A stretch of 64,000 nt of DNA, taken from assembly GCF_014641555.1 (NCBI RefSeq), contig NZ_BMHY01000010.1, positions 124,001 to 188,000 of the forward strand. Direction: 5' to 3'. The stretch is from Paenibacillus radicis (ex Gao et al. 2016). GTDB lineage: Bacteria; Bacillota; Bacilli; Paenibacillales; Paenibacillaceae. Below the pieces are notes generated by a model. That model searched no databases. It saw only the letters and a list, made by a program, of their open reading frames with translations, and was not told where the DNA came from. Positions 36,238-44,923 of the stretch are shown piece by piece (position 1 is the first letter of the stretch; each line of letters starts with the position of its first letter). A program made the translations under genes and the position numbers.

Positions 36238-38608
36238 GCAGTAAACCCCTTTCCGATCGGCCGTTTGTCATCATTTCAGGCAAACTAATAACAACTTCAA
36301 GACCTTCTCCACGCTTCGATCGGAATGAAATGTCTCCTTCTAGGCTCGCAACCCTTTCTTTGATGCCGGATAATCCCATATGTTCGAAAGACGCTTTCAT
36401 GTAATCGACATCCATACCCTTGCCATCATCCTTGTAACGGAAATAAATTTCATCCGTTCTTTGCTCCAGCTCCAGAGTAACCATATTAGCATGCGAGTGC
36501 TTGGCCGCATTTCGGAGCAGCTCCTGAACGATCCGGTAGATCGCTGTAATTTGCTCCTCGTTCAATGGATGCTGGAATGTCTTGGGACGGAAATCAATTG
36601 CGAAGTTATCCCGCATTTGGGAGTGCTCCACGATCGACTCCACCGCTTCGACAACCCCCATCTCCTTAAGCAAAGGAGGGCGAAGCTCGTTGCAGGTTTC
36701 ACGAATCTGGTGGATGACGTCAAGCAGACCTTCTTTTATATCTTCAAGTTCATGCCCCAGCTTATCCGAGATTGGATGATCCATAATGACCGATTCCAGC
36801 TTGCGATACCACAGCAGCTGATCCTGCAGCGCAGAATCATGCAGATCGGCAGCGAGCTTGCGGCGCTCATTCTCCGAAAGACAGAACAGGAGGCGAAGCA
36901 CCCATGGAGCCGTCGTCTGTTCCTTCCGTACTTCCGATTCCAAATCCTCGATGAGCCCTTCAATCAGATAAAGGTTCTCGAACACGATGCTGGCATAGTT
37001 CGCCATCGTTTTCAACCAGCGGAGTTCATCCGAGTTGAAGCGTGTATGATTGGTTTTGGAGCCAATCCATACGACATGGTATTTCGAGCGCTGTCTGCCA
37101 ATCACAAGACCAAGTCCATGCGGCAGCTCCACCATCTCTCCTACTTTCAGTGTGTCGGCTACTTGAAGTAAAAAGATCGCAGTCCCTTGCTCCTCCGCCG
37201 TTTCACCGATCGGCTTCACGACGGAATCCGTCTGATCCACAAGCAAAAAATCGATTCGGCTGACGGGCAGCAGCTCATTGAGCTCCTGGCGCAGTACAGC
37301 TTCCAAATCCGCTCGCTTCATTACTCTCGCAATTTTACGGGAGAACCGGTCCAGACTGTCTTGGTAGCTGTACATGGCCTTGAATAGCTTAGGCCGGAAC
37401 TTATGATCGATCTGCTCCTTGATATACAAGAAAAGGGTTACCCCCGTATAGACGATTACAAAGGTCTGCACAAACATAATCCAAGACATGCTCGATTGGC
37501 TCTTCATGACCGCCGTTACACCAAAGGTAATGAGGACCGAGGGCAGCAATGCCAGAGACGTATAGTATTTAAACCTCGTAAGGATGAAGTCGATGTCAAA
37601 TAGCTGATTGGAAGTTAGCAAGTAGAAATAGACAACCGGCAATACAAATAGAAATGGTGCGGTAAATGCAGCCGGTAAAAACTGTGCGCTTCCGATAAAT
37701 AGCGGCAATACGTTCATTACCGTAAACGGAGTAAACGCTACAATATGCGAAGTCAGCGTAATTTTGAACAAGGAGTTCAGCTTCGTATGTCTGTGATACA
37801 AATATTTCTTGATCAACAGAACGATACAAAGGAAATTACCTACCAGCAGAGTACCGTAATAAACCGTCCGGATCGATACGAAAACGTTGCTTGGGATCAT
37901 CTCTGTCCATACATAGATCAAACAGCTCAATTGCACGATACCTGAAATTGCAAAAAGAGAGATCAACCACCGCTTGCCAATAAAAACGACATCATACCGT
38001 TTAAGGTAGCTGTTCATAAACAGCAAAAAGAGAGAAGGTATAAACGGGATGGCTACATAAATGATCGAGTAGCCTACCAGGTCGCTGCGATAGGACGCCG
38101 CAGATGAATAGTAACTAAGACCGATAATGACAAAAAACATCATCAGAATCAGCGCCGCTTGATCGTCCTTGCGTTTCCGGTATAAAAATACGGATAAACC
38201 GGTAAAAAGAACTAGTGAGCATAGCGGCAAATAGAGTTGAATAAGCAATTCCGAACCTGTGTGCTCCCCATTCCAGCCTTTGCTGAAAGAGACGAGCGCA
38301 TAATCTCCGTCTATGTGCTTGACCAGTACCGTTACAGCCTTCTCAACAGAGAAAAACTTGTTCAAATAATGGTACTCGGTGGCAGCACTGCCGTTCACTT
38401 CGATAATTTCGTCGCCTATTGCAACTCCCTTGAGAATTGCTTGCCCTGCCGGTTCAATCGCTTCTACAAAATATCGTCCTGACGTTTCTTTGACTTCCAT
38501 TCCGATAAACGGCTCTCTGACAACCGTCAAAGTCAAGTAAAGCAAGGTCGACAACAGGATGAGCAGAAAGAGAAAGGTCATAGTGCTCTTGATATGTATA
38601 TTACGCAT
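36215..38608 (-). CDS. comP: Sensor histidine kinase ComP-like
   Basis: A 797-residue kinase. A first membrane helix (about 9-29) precedes an extracellular PDZ-like domain (about 33-115, GMEVKETSGRYFVEAIEPAG and GDEIIEVNG), then about seven further helices (120-400), a GAF-like region, a HisKA_3 box with the phospho-His in AADLHDSALQ (about residue 600) and an HATPase domain with N box LLRNAAKHSHAN and G box DDGKGMD. PDZ plus multi-helix sensor plus HisKA_3 is the ComP layout. It starts 36 bp after comX and would sense the modified ComX peptide. Confidence 0.9.
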   Translation of the reverse strand: MRNIHIKSTMTFLFLLILLSTLLYLTLTVVREPFIGMEVKETSGRYFVEAIEPAGQAILKGVAIGDEIIEVNGSAATEYHYLNKFFSVEKAVTVLVKHIDGDYALVSFSKGWNGEHTGSELLIQLYLPLCSLVLFTGLSVFLYRKRKDDQAALILMMFFVIIGLSYYSSAASYRSDLVGYSIIYVAIPFIPSLFLLFMNSYLKRYDVVFIGKRWLISLFAISGIVQLSCLIYVWTEMIPSNVFVSIRTVYYGTLLVGNFLCIVLLIKKYLYHRHTKLNSLFKITLTSHIVAFTPFTVMNVLPLFIGSAQFLPAAFTAPFLFVLPVVYFYLLTSNQLFDIDFILTRFKYYTSLALLPSVLITFGVTAVMKSQSSMSWIMFVQTFVIVYTGVTLFLYIKEQIDHKFRPKLFKAMYSYQDSLDRFSRKIARVMKRADLEAVLRQELNELLPVSRIDFLLVDQTDSVVKPIGETAEEQGTAIFLLQVADTLKVGEMVELPHGLGLVIGRQRSKYHVVWIGSKTNHTRFNSDELRWLKTMANYASIVFENLYLIEGLIEDLESEVRKEQTTAPWVLRLLFCLSENERRKLAADLHDSALQDQLLWYRKLESVIMDHPISDKLGHELEDIKEGLLDVIHQIRETCNELRPPLLKEMGVVEAVESIVEHSQMRDNFAIDFRPKTFQHPLNEEQITAIYRIVQELLRNAAKHSHANMVTLELEQRTDEIYFRYKDDGKGMDVDYMKASFEHMGLSGIKERVASLEGDISFRSKRGEGLEVVISLPEMMTNGRSERGLLRDSYLIS

Positions 38609-38644
38609 ACTTCTCCTCCTGCATCATATCCTATCGCTTAAGGA

Positions 38645-38806
38645 CTAGCCCCAGAAAGCCAGTTGATAGTTGCCTTTCTTCTCTTGTTGATTCTTCAATG
38701 CATCTTGGAGAGCGCCGTGCTCAGCTGCGGATACGCCAGCCAGTTGCGGTTGTGCACCCAGTACAAATCCATTGCTTGCCAACGAACGAATTGTTTCTTT
38801 TAACAT
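38645..38806 (-). CDS. comX: ComX pre-pheromone
   Basis: A 53-residue peptide gene hidden between comQ and comP, with GGAGGAG before ATG 38806. The peptide starts MLKETIRSLASNGF and ends GNYQLAFWG. A short, Trp-containing C-terminal tail is what ComQ enzymes isoprenylate in known ComX pheromones; here Trp 52 is the only Trp. The position (after comQ, before comP), size and tail support the call, although pre-ComX sequences otherwise diverge greatly. A 19-bp hairpin lies directly before its ribosome site. Confidence 0.88.
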   Translation of the reverse strand: MLKETIRSLASNGFVLGAQPQLAGVSAAEHGALQDALKNQQEKKGNYQLAFWG

Positions 38807-38816
38807 TTAAATCTCC

Positions 38817-38859
38817 TCCTGCTATATTAGAATCAATTACTGATTCTAATATAGCAGGA
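38817..38859 (-). promoter_or_regulatory. Perfect 19-bp hairpin before comX
   Basis: TCCTGCTATATTAGAATCA and its exact complement are separated by five bases. On the comX transcript the 3' arm ends inside the GGAGG ribosome site. There is no T-run, so a role in translation or mRNA stability is more likely than termination. Confidence 0.8.
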
Positions 38860-38906
38860 ATTCTATCGACAGCAAACGCTAAACTAGTTCGTATTTACCG
38901 CAATGT

Positions 38907-39854
38907 TCATTGCGGTATCCCGGTATTCGCTATTTTTCCCGACACAATCGCCATTATTTCCTCAATTTTCCCGGACGTTTCCGGGATGCCTCCAAGCAAT
39001 TCCTGAAAGCGGTTGAAATAAAGACTAAACATCGCCGAGCCGTACAGCAGCGTTCCCGACCGCTCGCACAGCTGTTCGAATTCCGCCTCCATGCCCAAGG
39101 CTTCCGCCTCACCTAGCCGGCCGGCATAGTACTCCGCAACCCAGCGGTCCTCATCTCCCAAGTCCTCTAGTAAAAATAGAGTCAGCAGCGTTTTTTTGCG
39201 TTGCAGAAAATCGTTTTTCTCATCCCAGCGAAGCAGGTCTCTTCTATCATTTTCAATTTGAGCCGCGATGCCCAATTGTTCCGCATACTCGGCCACGCCT
39301 GCGTGCCATTCCCGGCCCGTCAGCATGACTCCGGTCATGCAAGCAAGGACAAGCAATGCCGCAGATTTGCTTCTAACGATATCAAGATATGAAGCTTCAT
39401 CCGTCGCTAGATTGGCAAGATCGGCCATTTGCCCGTTAGCGGCAACAAGCAGTTGCTTGTTCATCATGTCGATGACCCGCAATACCGTTACTGCCTCCAG
39501 GCCGCATTCCGTCATCGCTTGCTGCGATAGGGTCATGAATACACTAGCCAGGTGAAGCGCAATCGGCAAAGGCGCTTGTGACCAAGGCTGGTGAGGCGCA
39601 TCCTGATCCTGCAAATCATCCAATATATCCGAAGCCAGAATAAACAGCTCAACAGATGCACCCGCACGATAGACCGCTTCCGACGTACCGCCAAACAGCC
39701 GGTAATGGAGCACCGCAAGCGGACCAAACTTCATCGGTTCGGTAAATTTGCGTTCCATAAATAGATTCGCATAATAGAGCAGTTGTTCATCCTTAAAATA
39801 CCGCCCTGCGAATTGTTTCATTTCCTGTCTAATAAGCGGCGCAAAATCTTCCAT
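38907..39854 (-). CDS. comQ: ComX isoprenyltransferase ComQ
   Basis: A 315-residue protein of the polyprenyl synthase fold. The first Asp-rich motif is DDLQD (about residues 79-83) in LASDILDDLQDQD; the second is degenerate, NDRRD in QIENDRRDLL, as is usual for ComQ. It would attach an isoprenoid to the Trp of ComX. GGAGG lies before ATG 39854; an earlier ATG at 39887 lacks this. Divergence from housekeeping prenyl synthases and the neighbouring comX-comP-comA make the call firm. Confidence 0.9.
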   Translation of the reverse strand: MEDFAPLIRQEMKQFAGRYFKDEQLLYYANLFMERKFTEPMKFGPLAVLHYRLFGGTSEAVYRAGASVELFILASDILDDLQDQDAPHQPWSQAPLPIALHLASVFMTLSQQAMTECGLEAVTVLRVIDMMNKQLLVAANGQMADLANLATDEASYLDIVRSKSAALLVLACMTGVMLTGREWHAGVAEYAEQLGIAAQIENDRRDLLRWDEKNDFLQRKKTLLTLFLLEDLGDEDRWVAEYYAGRLGEAEALGMEAEFEQLCERSGTLLYGSAMFSLYFNRFQELLGGIPETSGKIEEIMAIVSGKIANTGIPQ

Positions 39855-39883
39855 CGGAAAACCTCCGTCTTGTCTGAATGACT

Positions 39884-40111
39884 TCATTCTACACGATGGA
39901 AGAAAATGCCGACAACCGCCCGCATAAATCTCCTCTTATTTCTCCCCTTCCATTTGGTAGATTCCGCTTTTTCCTTCTGCAGTCTTTGTTCAGCAATCGC
40001 CTCCTCATTCAATTTATCGAGCAGCGTTGCCAGCATTTCCATACGTTTTTCGACAACTTCGCTGCGATGCAATGACGGACTTTTGATGTCGTTTCTTTGA
40101 TCCTTTTTCAA
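39884..40111 (-). CDS. Small coiled-coil protein upstream of comQ
   Basis: A 75-residue basic protein with one long amphipathic helix (SEVVEKRMEMLATLLDKLNEEAIAEQRLQKEKAE) and an Arg-rich end. It starts at TTG 40111 with GGAGGAGGG upstream and ends 29 bp before the comQ start. In Bacillus subtilis the small regulator gene degQ occupies this place; this protein does not look like DegQ, so I only note the parallel. Confidence 0.5.
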   Translation of the reverse strand: MKKDQRNDIKSPSLHRSEVVEKRMEMLATLLDKLNEEAIAEQRLQKEKAESTKWKGRNKRRFMRAVVGIFFHRVE

Positions 40112-40139
40112 AAAAGCCCTCCTCCAGGTCTGGGGGCGG

Positions 40140-40879
40140 TCACACCTCAGCGTAGGCGAAGTGAACGTAGACGGCCTCCATCGTTAAGCCTCCTGCAGGG
40201 ATTTGCGATATCAATTTGCCCGGCGTATCGCATTTAACAATGCTGCCTTTGCGTAATACAGCTATCCGATCGCAATTACGCTGCATTTCACCCATGTCAT
40301 GAGACGAGATTACAACCGTTTTCCCCTGACGCTTCAAATCTAATACTAATGACCAATATTCAGCTCTAGCCTGCCAATCCAACCCCGTTGTCGGCTCGTC
40401 CAGAAATATAATTTTAGGATCGTTTACAAGTGCGATTGCAAGTGCGGCGCGCTGCTGCCAGCCTCCTGACAGCCTCCTGACAGCCTTTTCACAATTTTAT
40501 TCTCGAACGGCTCCAGCCCGAACCGTCCAATCAGTTCGTCGAGATCCATTTTCCGCGTATAAAACGATTGAAACATTTCGAGTGCTTCCCGCAAAGTCAG
40601 CTTGTCCACCAAAGACGTGCTTTGCAAATAGATGCCGATATAGTCCTTCAGCTTCTCCGCTTCCATTATCGCATCTATACCTAGTACATCAATCCGCCCA
40701 TTGTCCGGCTTTCGCAGTCCCATCAGCATTTCCAACAGCGTCGTTTTGCCTGCCCCATTGGTCCCTATAATTCCGAAAAGCTCCCCTTCTTTTACCCGAA
40801 AGGATACTTCTTCAACCGCCTGGTTGCTCCCATAGCTTTTGCTTACCGAGCTTACTTGAATGACTGTCCGCTTTCTCAT
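40140..40879 (-). pseudogene. ABC transporter ATPase broken by an 11-bp duplication
   Basis: From ATG 40879 (GGAGG upstream) an ABC ATPase of the CcmA/YhaQ type reads normally: Walker A GTNGAGKTT and KRLSGG, where the frame is lost. An 11-bp tandem duplication (40462-40483) in the signature motif causes the shift. Removing one copy restores LSGGWQQRAALAIALVNDP, Walker B IIFLDEPTTGLDWQ and the downstream part ISSHDMGEMQ, giving about 243 residues. The partner permease is not seen in the window. Confidence 0.85.
40462..40483. repeat. 11-bp tandem duplication in the ABC signature motif
   Basis: CCTCCTGACAG occurs twice in a row. Because 11 is not a multiple of three, it frameshifts the ATPase gene exactly at LSGG. 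Confidence 0.9.
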
Positions 40880-41099
40880 TGTAGTAATCCTCCATTCACG
40901 CTGGAAATCGCAATTGAGCAAATCTTTACCGACCTATCGACGAATCGATTTCTGACGGCTGCTGCCTGCCTGATCAATTCTATTAACTCTACCTTAACGC
41001 AACGCTAGCAATCTTGCACCGAAATACTAGGTGCGATTCCACGCAATCTTTTTGCGGTCACGCAAGCGGCATTCCAAATCGCTCATCTGTTTCCAGCGT

Positions 41100-41148
41100 A
41101 AAAAAAGAGCTCTCGCAAGGCGCTAAAGTCGCGCCCAGCAAGAGCTTT
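41100..41148 (-). terminator. Probable terminator downstream of leuA
   Basis: AGCTCT/AGAGCT and GGCGC/GCGCC stems with a minus-strand TTTTTTTAC tail. It lies about 310 bp beyond the leuA stop, after the DnaA-box cluster. The interval 40880-41099 holds nothing else I recognise. Confidence 0.6.
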
Positions 41149-41164
41149 CAATAAACTGTCCACC

Positions 41165-41433
41165 TTATCCACAGAGTTATCCACATCACTTGATAAATTG
41201 TTAGTCAATTCTGTCGATATCGATTCCCAAAAACAAAGGATTTGTAAAGGTTAACGCCGCTAATTACTGGAAACTGTTGTATGTTGATTGCACTTATACA
41301 CGTTATCAACATTATTCACAATACGGCTGTGAAAAAAATATCCACTTTCCACACACAGTCATCTCGACTGAAAACCCGCATTCTATAACGGTTTTCCTTC
41401 ATTATCCACAGGAAGCTTTTCAACTGTGGGTAA
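41165..41433. promoter_or_regulatory. DnaA-box cluster
   Basis: The consensus box TTATCCACA occurs exactly at 41165-41173, 41177-41185 and 41402-41410. Three head-to-tail 9-mers, TTATACACG, TTATCAACA and TTATTCACA, fill 41294-41320 without gaps. TGTGGGTAA (41425-41433) is an inverted near-match. There is no AT-rich unwinding region or dnaA/dnaN gene, so this is more likely a DnaA-titrating cluster than an origin. Confidence 0.8.
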
Positions 41434-41460
41434 TTCCATCTTCTTCCTGACCAGAAGGGA

Positions 41461-43035
41461 TTAGACAGCCGTATTTTCTTTCGTCCCGCGTTTATTTCCG
41501 GTCATCACCGCTTGATTGCAAGCTGCGACATAGGCTTGTGCGGCGGCGAAAATAATATCCTTATGGATCGAAGTGCCGCGGTATCGCTCGCCGTTATTTA
41601 CAATCGTGACGACAGCCTCGCCATGCGCGTCTTCTCCCGTCGACAGCGAATGCATCTCCAAATCCTCGAATTCCGCCGCAACAGGAATCGCCTGCTGAAT
41701 GCAGTGGATAACCGCCTCCAGCGGCCCTTCTCCCATGCCTGTATAAGAACGCTCCTCGCCTTCCGCACTATTCTTAACCGTTACCGAGGCAATTCTTGAT
41801 TTATGGCTTCCAGCCAGTACTTGCAGGTCGACCAGTACATACGGGTCAGGCTGAGTTGCCGTCGTCTCTCCGGCAATACGGATCAGCTCATCGTCGGTGA
41901 CGATCTTTTTCTCATCGGCCAATGCTTTGAAGCGATCATATACTTCCGTCAGCTCTTTGTCCGCAACATCGACGCCATATTCGGCCAGACGGTGTTTAAT
42001 TGCGTGGCGGCCGGAGTGGCGGCCCAGGATAATCATGCTGCGGGAAATGCCCATCGCTTCCGGGTCCATAATTTCGTAGGTATTGCGGTTTTTGAGCAAG
42101 CCGTCCTGATGAATGCCGGATTCATGCTGGAAGGCATTGCGACCCACAATCGGTTTATTGTAAGCAATCGGATAGTGCATCGCATGGCTGACCATCCGGG
42201 ACGTTTCATAAATTTCACGCTGCTCAATTCCCGTCTCCAGCTGCAGTACCGATTTCCGCGTTTCAATAATCATCGCCAGCTCCTCCAGCGAGCAGTTGCC
42301 TGCGCGTTCACCGACGCCATTGACGGTAACCTCGATTTGCGTCGCTCCCCCGCGAATGGCTGCCAGACTGTTCGCTACCGCTAGACCCAGATCATTATGA
42401 TTATGGGCACTGTATCGAACCGACTCACCGCCGCGCGCTTGCGTCCGAACGGATCGGAACAGCTCCTCAACCTCATCTGGCAGTGCATAACCAAGCGTAT
42501 CCGGCAGATTAATGATCGTGGCCCCCTCGGCAATGGCCGCTTCTACCAGATCGATGACAAACGCCCGATCGGAGCGTGTCGTGTCCATCGCCGAAAACTC
42601 GATTTCATCAACGAACTGCTTGCCGTAGGCGATCATTTCCTTCGCAATCTGCAGCACCTCAGCACGGGTCTTGCGCAGCTGGTACTGAAGATGAATGTCC
42701 GAGGAAGAGATAAACAGGTGCAGCCTTCTTCTCGCCGCATCCTGAGTCGCCTTAACTGCAGCATCAATATCAACCTTCATCATGCGGGCAAAACCGGAAA
42801 TTTCTACATGCTGCAGCTCACGAGAAATTTGCTGAACAGCTGCGAACTCGCCTGCACTCGATACAGCGAAGCCCGGCTCTATAATGTCGACACCAAGCTT
42901 CCCCAGTTGACGGGCGATAATGATCTTCCGCTCTGGATCGATCGATGCGCCAGGTGACTGCTCACCATCACGTAAAGTCGTATCAAAAATTTGAATCTTC
43001 TTCGTTTCTTGTGCAGTATTCGTCGTTTCGCTCAT
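41461..43035 (-). CDS. leuA: 2-isopropylmalate synthase
   Basis: A 524-residue LeuA. The catalytic TIM barrel begins IQIFDTTLRDGEQSPGASI and contains the metal-binding HNHNDLGLAVANS; the C-terminal LeuA dimerisation and regulatory domain runs from about residue 390 (VLVDLQVLAGSHKSRIASV). It condenses acetyl-CoA and 2-oxoisovalerate, the first step of leucine synthesis, and is normally feedback-inhibited by leucine. GGAGG precedes ATG 43035. The gene stands alone here, apart from leuBCD, behind two tandem T-boxes. Confidence 0.96.
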   Translation of the reverse strand: MSETTNTAQETKKIQIFDTTLRDGEQSPGASIDPERKIIIARQLGKLGVDIIEPGFAVSSAGEFAAVQQISRELQHVEISGFARMMKVDIDAAVKATQDAARRRLHLFISSSDIHLQYQLRKTRAEVLQIAKEMIAYGKQFVDEIEFSAMDTTRSDRAFVIDLVEAAIAEGATIINLPDTLGYALPDEVEELFRSVRTQARGGESVRYSAHNHNDLGLAVANSLAAIRGGATQIEVTVNGVGERAGNCSLEELAMIIETRKSVLQLETGIEQREIYETSRMVSHAMHYPIAYNKPIVGRNAFQHESGIHQDGLLKNRNTYEIMDPEAMGISRSMIILGRHSGRHAIKHRLAEYGVDVADKELTEVYDRFKALADEKKIVTDDELIRIAGETTATQPDPYVLVDLQVLAGSHKSRIASVTVKNSAEGEERSYTGMGEGPLEAVIHCIQQAIPVAAEFEDLEMHSLSTGEDAHGEAVVTIVNNGERYRGTSIHKDIIFAAAQAYVAACNQAVMTGNKRGTKENTAV

Positions 43036-43079
43036 GTGAAAAACCTCCGTTTATTGGGTGATTTAGATTTTTTGAATAC

Positions 43080-43380
43080 AAAAAAACCTGCCGTCTCTGG
43101 AAAGAGACGACAGGTTTTCAATCCGCCGTGGTACCACTCTAATTGGCCGGACCCTCATATTGGTCCTGACCCGCTTGATGCCCGATGACGGAGGCTTTGC
43201 CGTAATGATGTACGAGCAGCCGCTGCCGCTTTCCACCATTCCGCTCCCAGGCGAGTTCAGACCTAAGCATCGACTGCGTCGCACCGACCCGCAGCTCTCT
43301 GCGGCAGCTTATGCAAGGATAACCTTGTCTTGGCTGCCGTTTTCCCGCTTCATTGCCCTACTGTTCCTGTTCCTAGCGTT
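43080..43380 (-). ncRNA. Leucine T-box riboswitch, leuA-proximal
   Basis: The minus-strand leader has the Stem I start AGGAACAGGAACAGTA, an AGAGAGCTGCGGG segment, the specifier loop with GAA-CTC (Leu codon CTC), and the T-box sequence GAGTGGTACCACGG. A terminator hairpin (43082-43117, AAAACCTG.../...CAGGTTTT) with a T-run ends it 45 bp before leuA. Uncharged leucine tRNA should favour the antiterminator. Confidence 0.92.
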
Positions 43381-43453
43381 ATGTGTATGGGATTGTGGTT
43401 GATTATCATTCAAGTTAGTTGCTGAATACTTCCCTACCCTGCCGCAAAACAAT

Positions 43454-43795
43454 AAAAAAAGCCTATCGTCTCTATATTCAAGAGACGACAGGCTGTTATG
43501 TCCTGCGCGGTACCACCCTTGTTGACTCCAAACGCTATGCTTCAGAAAAGCAAAGGTTCGTAAGTCCACCTTAGGCACATCGCCAACTCCGGATGTTAGT
43601 CGATGCGCACCCGATTACGGGGGTTAACCGTAACGACGTACGCGCTAAAGCTGCCATGGTCAGCCTTTGCCTCCGTCATTCCGCTCCCAGGCGAGTTTCA
43701 GGTCTCCATCGACTGCGTTGCACCAACCCGCAGCTCTCTATACCCGGATAAACCTTACTGATCCTGTTCCTTGCGTTTGCAAAGTATGGAATTGA
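43454..43795 (-). ncRNA. Leucine T-box riboswitch, promoter-proximal
   Basis: A second T-box upstream of the first: AGGAACAGGATCAGTA, AGAGAGCTGCGGG, specifier loop GAAACTCGCCTGGGAG in which CTC is aligned with the other copy, and GGGTGGTACCGCG. The terminator is AGCCTATCGTCTC/GAGACGACAGGCT (43460-43494) plus T-run. Both T-boxes must read through for leuA expression. Confidence 0.9.
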
Positions 43796-43808
43796 AGTAT
43801 TGTTGCTT

Positions 43809-43837
43809 ATTATATTCACCGGAAAGTATTCTGTCAA
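43809..43837 (-). promoter_or_regulatory. Consensus sigma-A promoter of leuA
   Basis: TTGACA, exactly 17 bp, TATAAT on the minus strand, just before the first T-box and just after the tsaD stop. Confidence 0.92.
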
Positions 43838-43858
43838 TTCCCATTGATCATATTTTTT

Positions 43859-44923
43859 TCAGATCGTTCCGCCTGCTGCCCAACCCTCCAGCGAGAAGTT
43901 AGGCTCGGCTTTCATATCCAGCGGGGTGAACTCGCCGCGCTTCCATTTCAAATATGCCGCGGCACCAATCATGGCCGCATTATCCGTACACAGACGATGC
44001 GGCGGCACCAGCAGAGGTACTGATTCTTTGACGCAGCGTGCTGTAAGTGCCTCTCTTAAACCCCGATTGGCCGCTACTCCACCGCATAACAGCAGCTGTT
44101 TGGCTCCAAATTCACGTACGGCGCGAAGCGCTTTTTCCACAAGCACTTCGATAACAGATTCCTGGAAGCCTCTAGCCAGTGCTGCTTTATCAAGCTCTTC
44201 GCCTTTCATGCCCGTCTGGTTAATAACGGCAAGCACCGCCGACTTCAAGCCGCTGAAACTGAAATCATAGGAACCAGCCTCCAGCCAAGCGCGGGGCAGC
44301 GTAATCGCTCGCTCAGCTTCCATTGCCAGCTTGTCGATATGCGGCCCGCCTGGATATGGGAATTTGAGCGCACGCGCTACTTTGTCATATGCTTCCCCAA
44401 CGGCATCGTCGCGGGTTCTGCCGATCATTCGGAAGGAGCCTTCGCTCTCCAGCAGAACAAGCTCGGTATGCCCGCCCGATACGACGAGTGCCATACATGG
44501 ATATTCCAGCTCATGAACGAGTTGATTGGCATAAATATGTCCGGCGATGTGATGCGTGCCAATCAGCGGCACATCCAGTGCCATCGCCAAACTTTTGGCC
44601 GCTACGATTCCGACCAGCAGGGCGCCGACAAGTCCGGGACCCTGCGTGACCGCCACAGCTGACACATCGCCTAATCCATAACCGGATTCCTCCAGCGCTT
44701 GCTCGATCATCAGCGTGATGACCTCCACATGCTTCCGCGAAGCGATTTCCGGCACCACACCGCCAAACCGCTCATGCACCTCAATCTGGCTGGAAATGAC
44801 GTTTGATGCAATATGGTTGCCGCCACGGACAACAGCCACTGAAGTCTCATCGCAGCTTGTCTCGATTGCAAGAATAATACCTTCGTTGTTATTGTACTCA
44901 TCTATATTACCGATTCCGCTCAC
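43859..44923 (-). CDS. tsaD: tRNA t6A threonylcarbamoyltransferase TsaD
   Basis: A 354-residue Kae1/TsaD protein. LAIETSCDETSVAVV opens the ASKHA fold; the metal-binding HHIAGHIYAN (His pair) and nucleotide-binding LVVSGGHTEL and LLLCGGVAANRGLRE follow. With TsaB and TsaE it transfers threonylcarbamoyl to A37 of ANN-reading tRNAs. GTG 44923 overlaps the rimI stop by 4 bp, so coupling is likely. Confidence 0.96.
   Translation of the reverse strand: MSGIGNIDEYNNNEGIILAIETSCDETSVAVVRGGNHIASNVISSQIEVHERFGGVVPEIASRKHVEVITLMIEQALEESGYGLGDVSAVAVTQGPGLVGALLVGIVAAKSLAMALDVPLIGTHHIAGHIYANQLVHELEYPCMALVVSGGHTELVLLESEGSFRMIGRTRDDAVGEAYDKVARALKFPYPGGPHIDKLAMEAERAITLPRAWLEAGSYDFSFSGLKSAVLAVINQTGMKGEELDKAALARGFQESVIEVLVEKALRAVREFGAKQLLLCGGVAANRGLREALTARCVKESVPLLVPPHRLCTDNAAMIGAAAYLKWKRGEFTPLDMKAEPNFSLEGWAAGGTI

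Noticed and set aside
41165-41433. The DnaA boxes as the chromosomal origin
   Set aside because: No dnaA, dnaN, rpmH or parS-like genes nearby and no AT-rich unwinding element; a titration cluster fits better.
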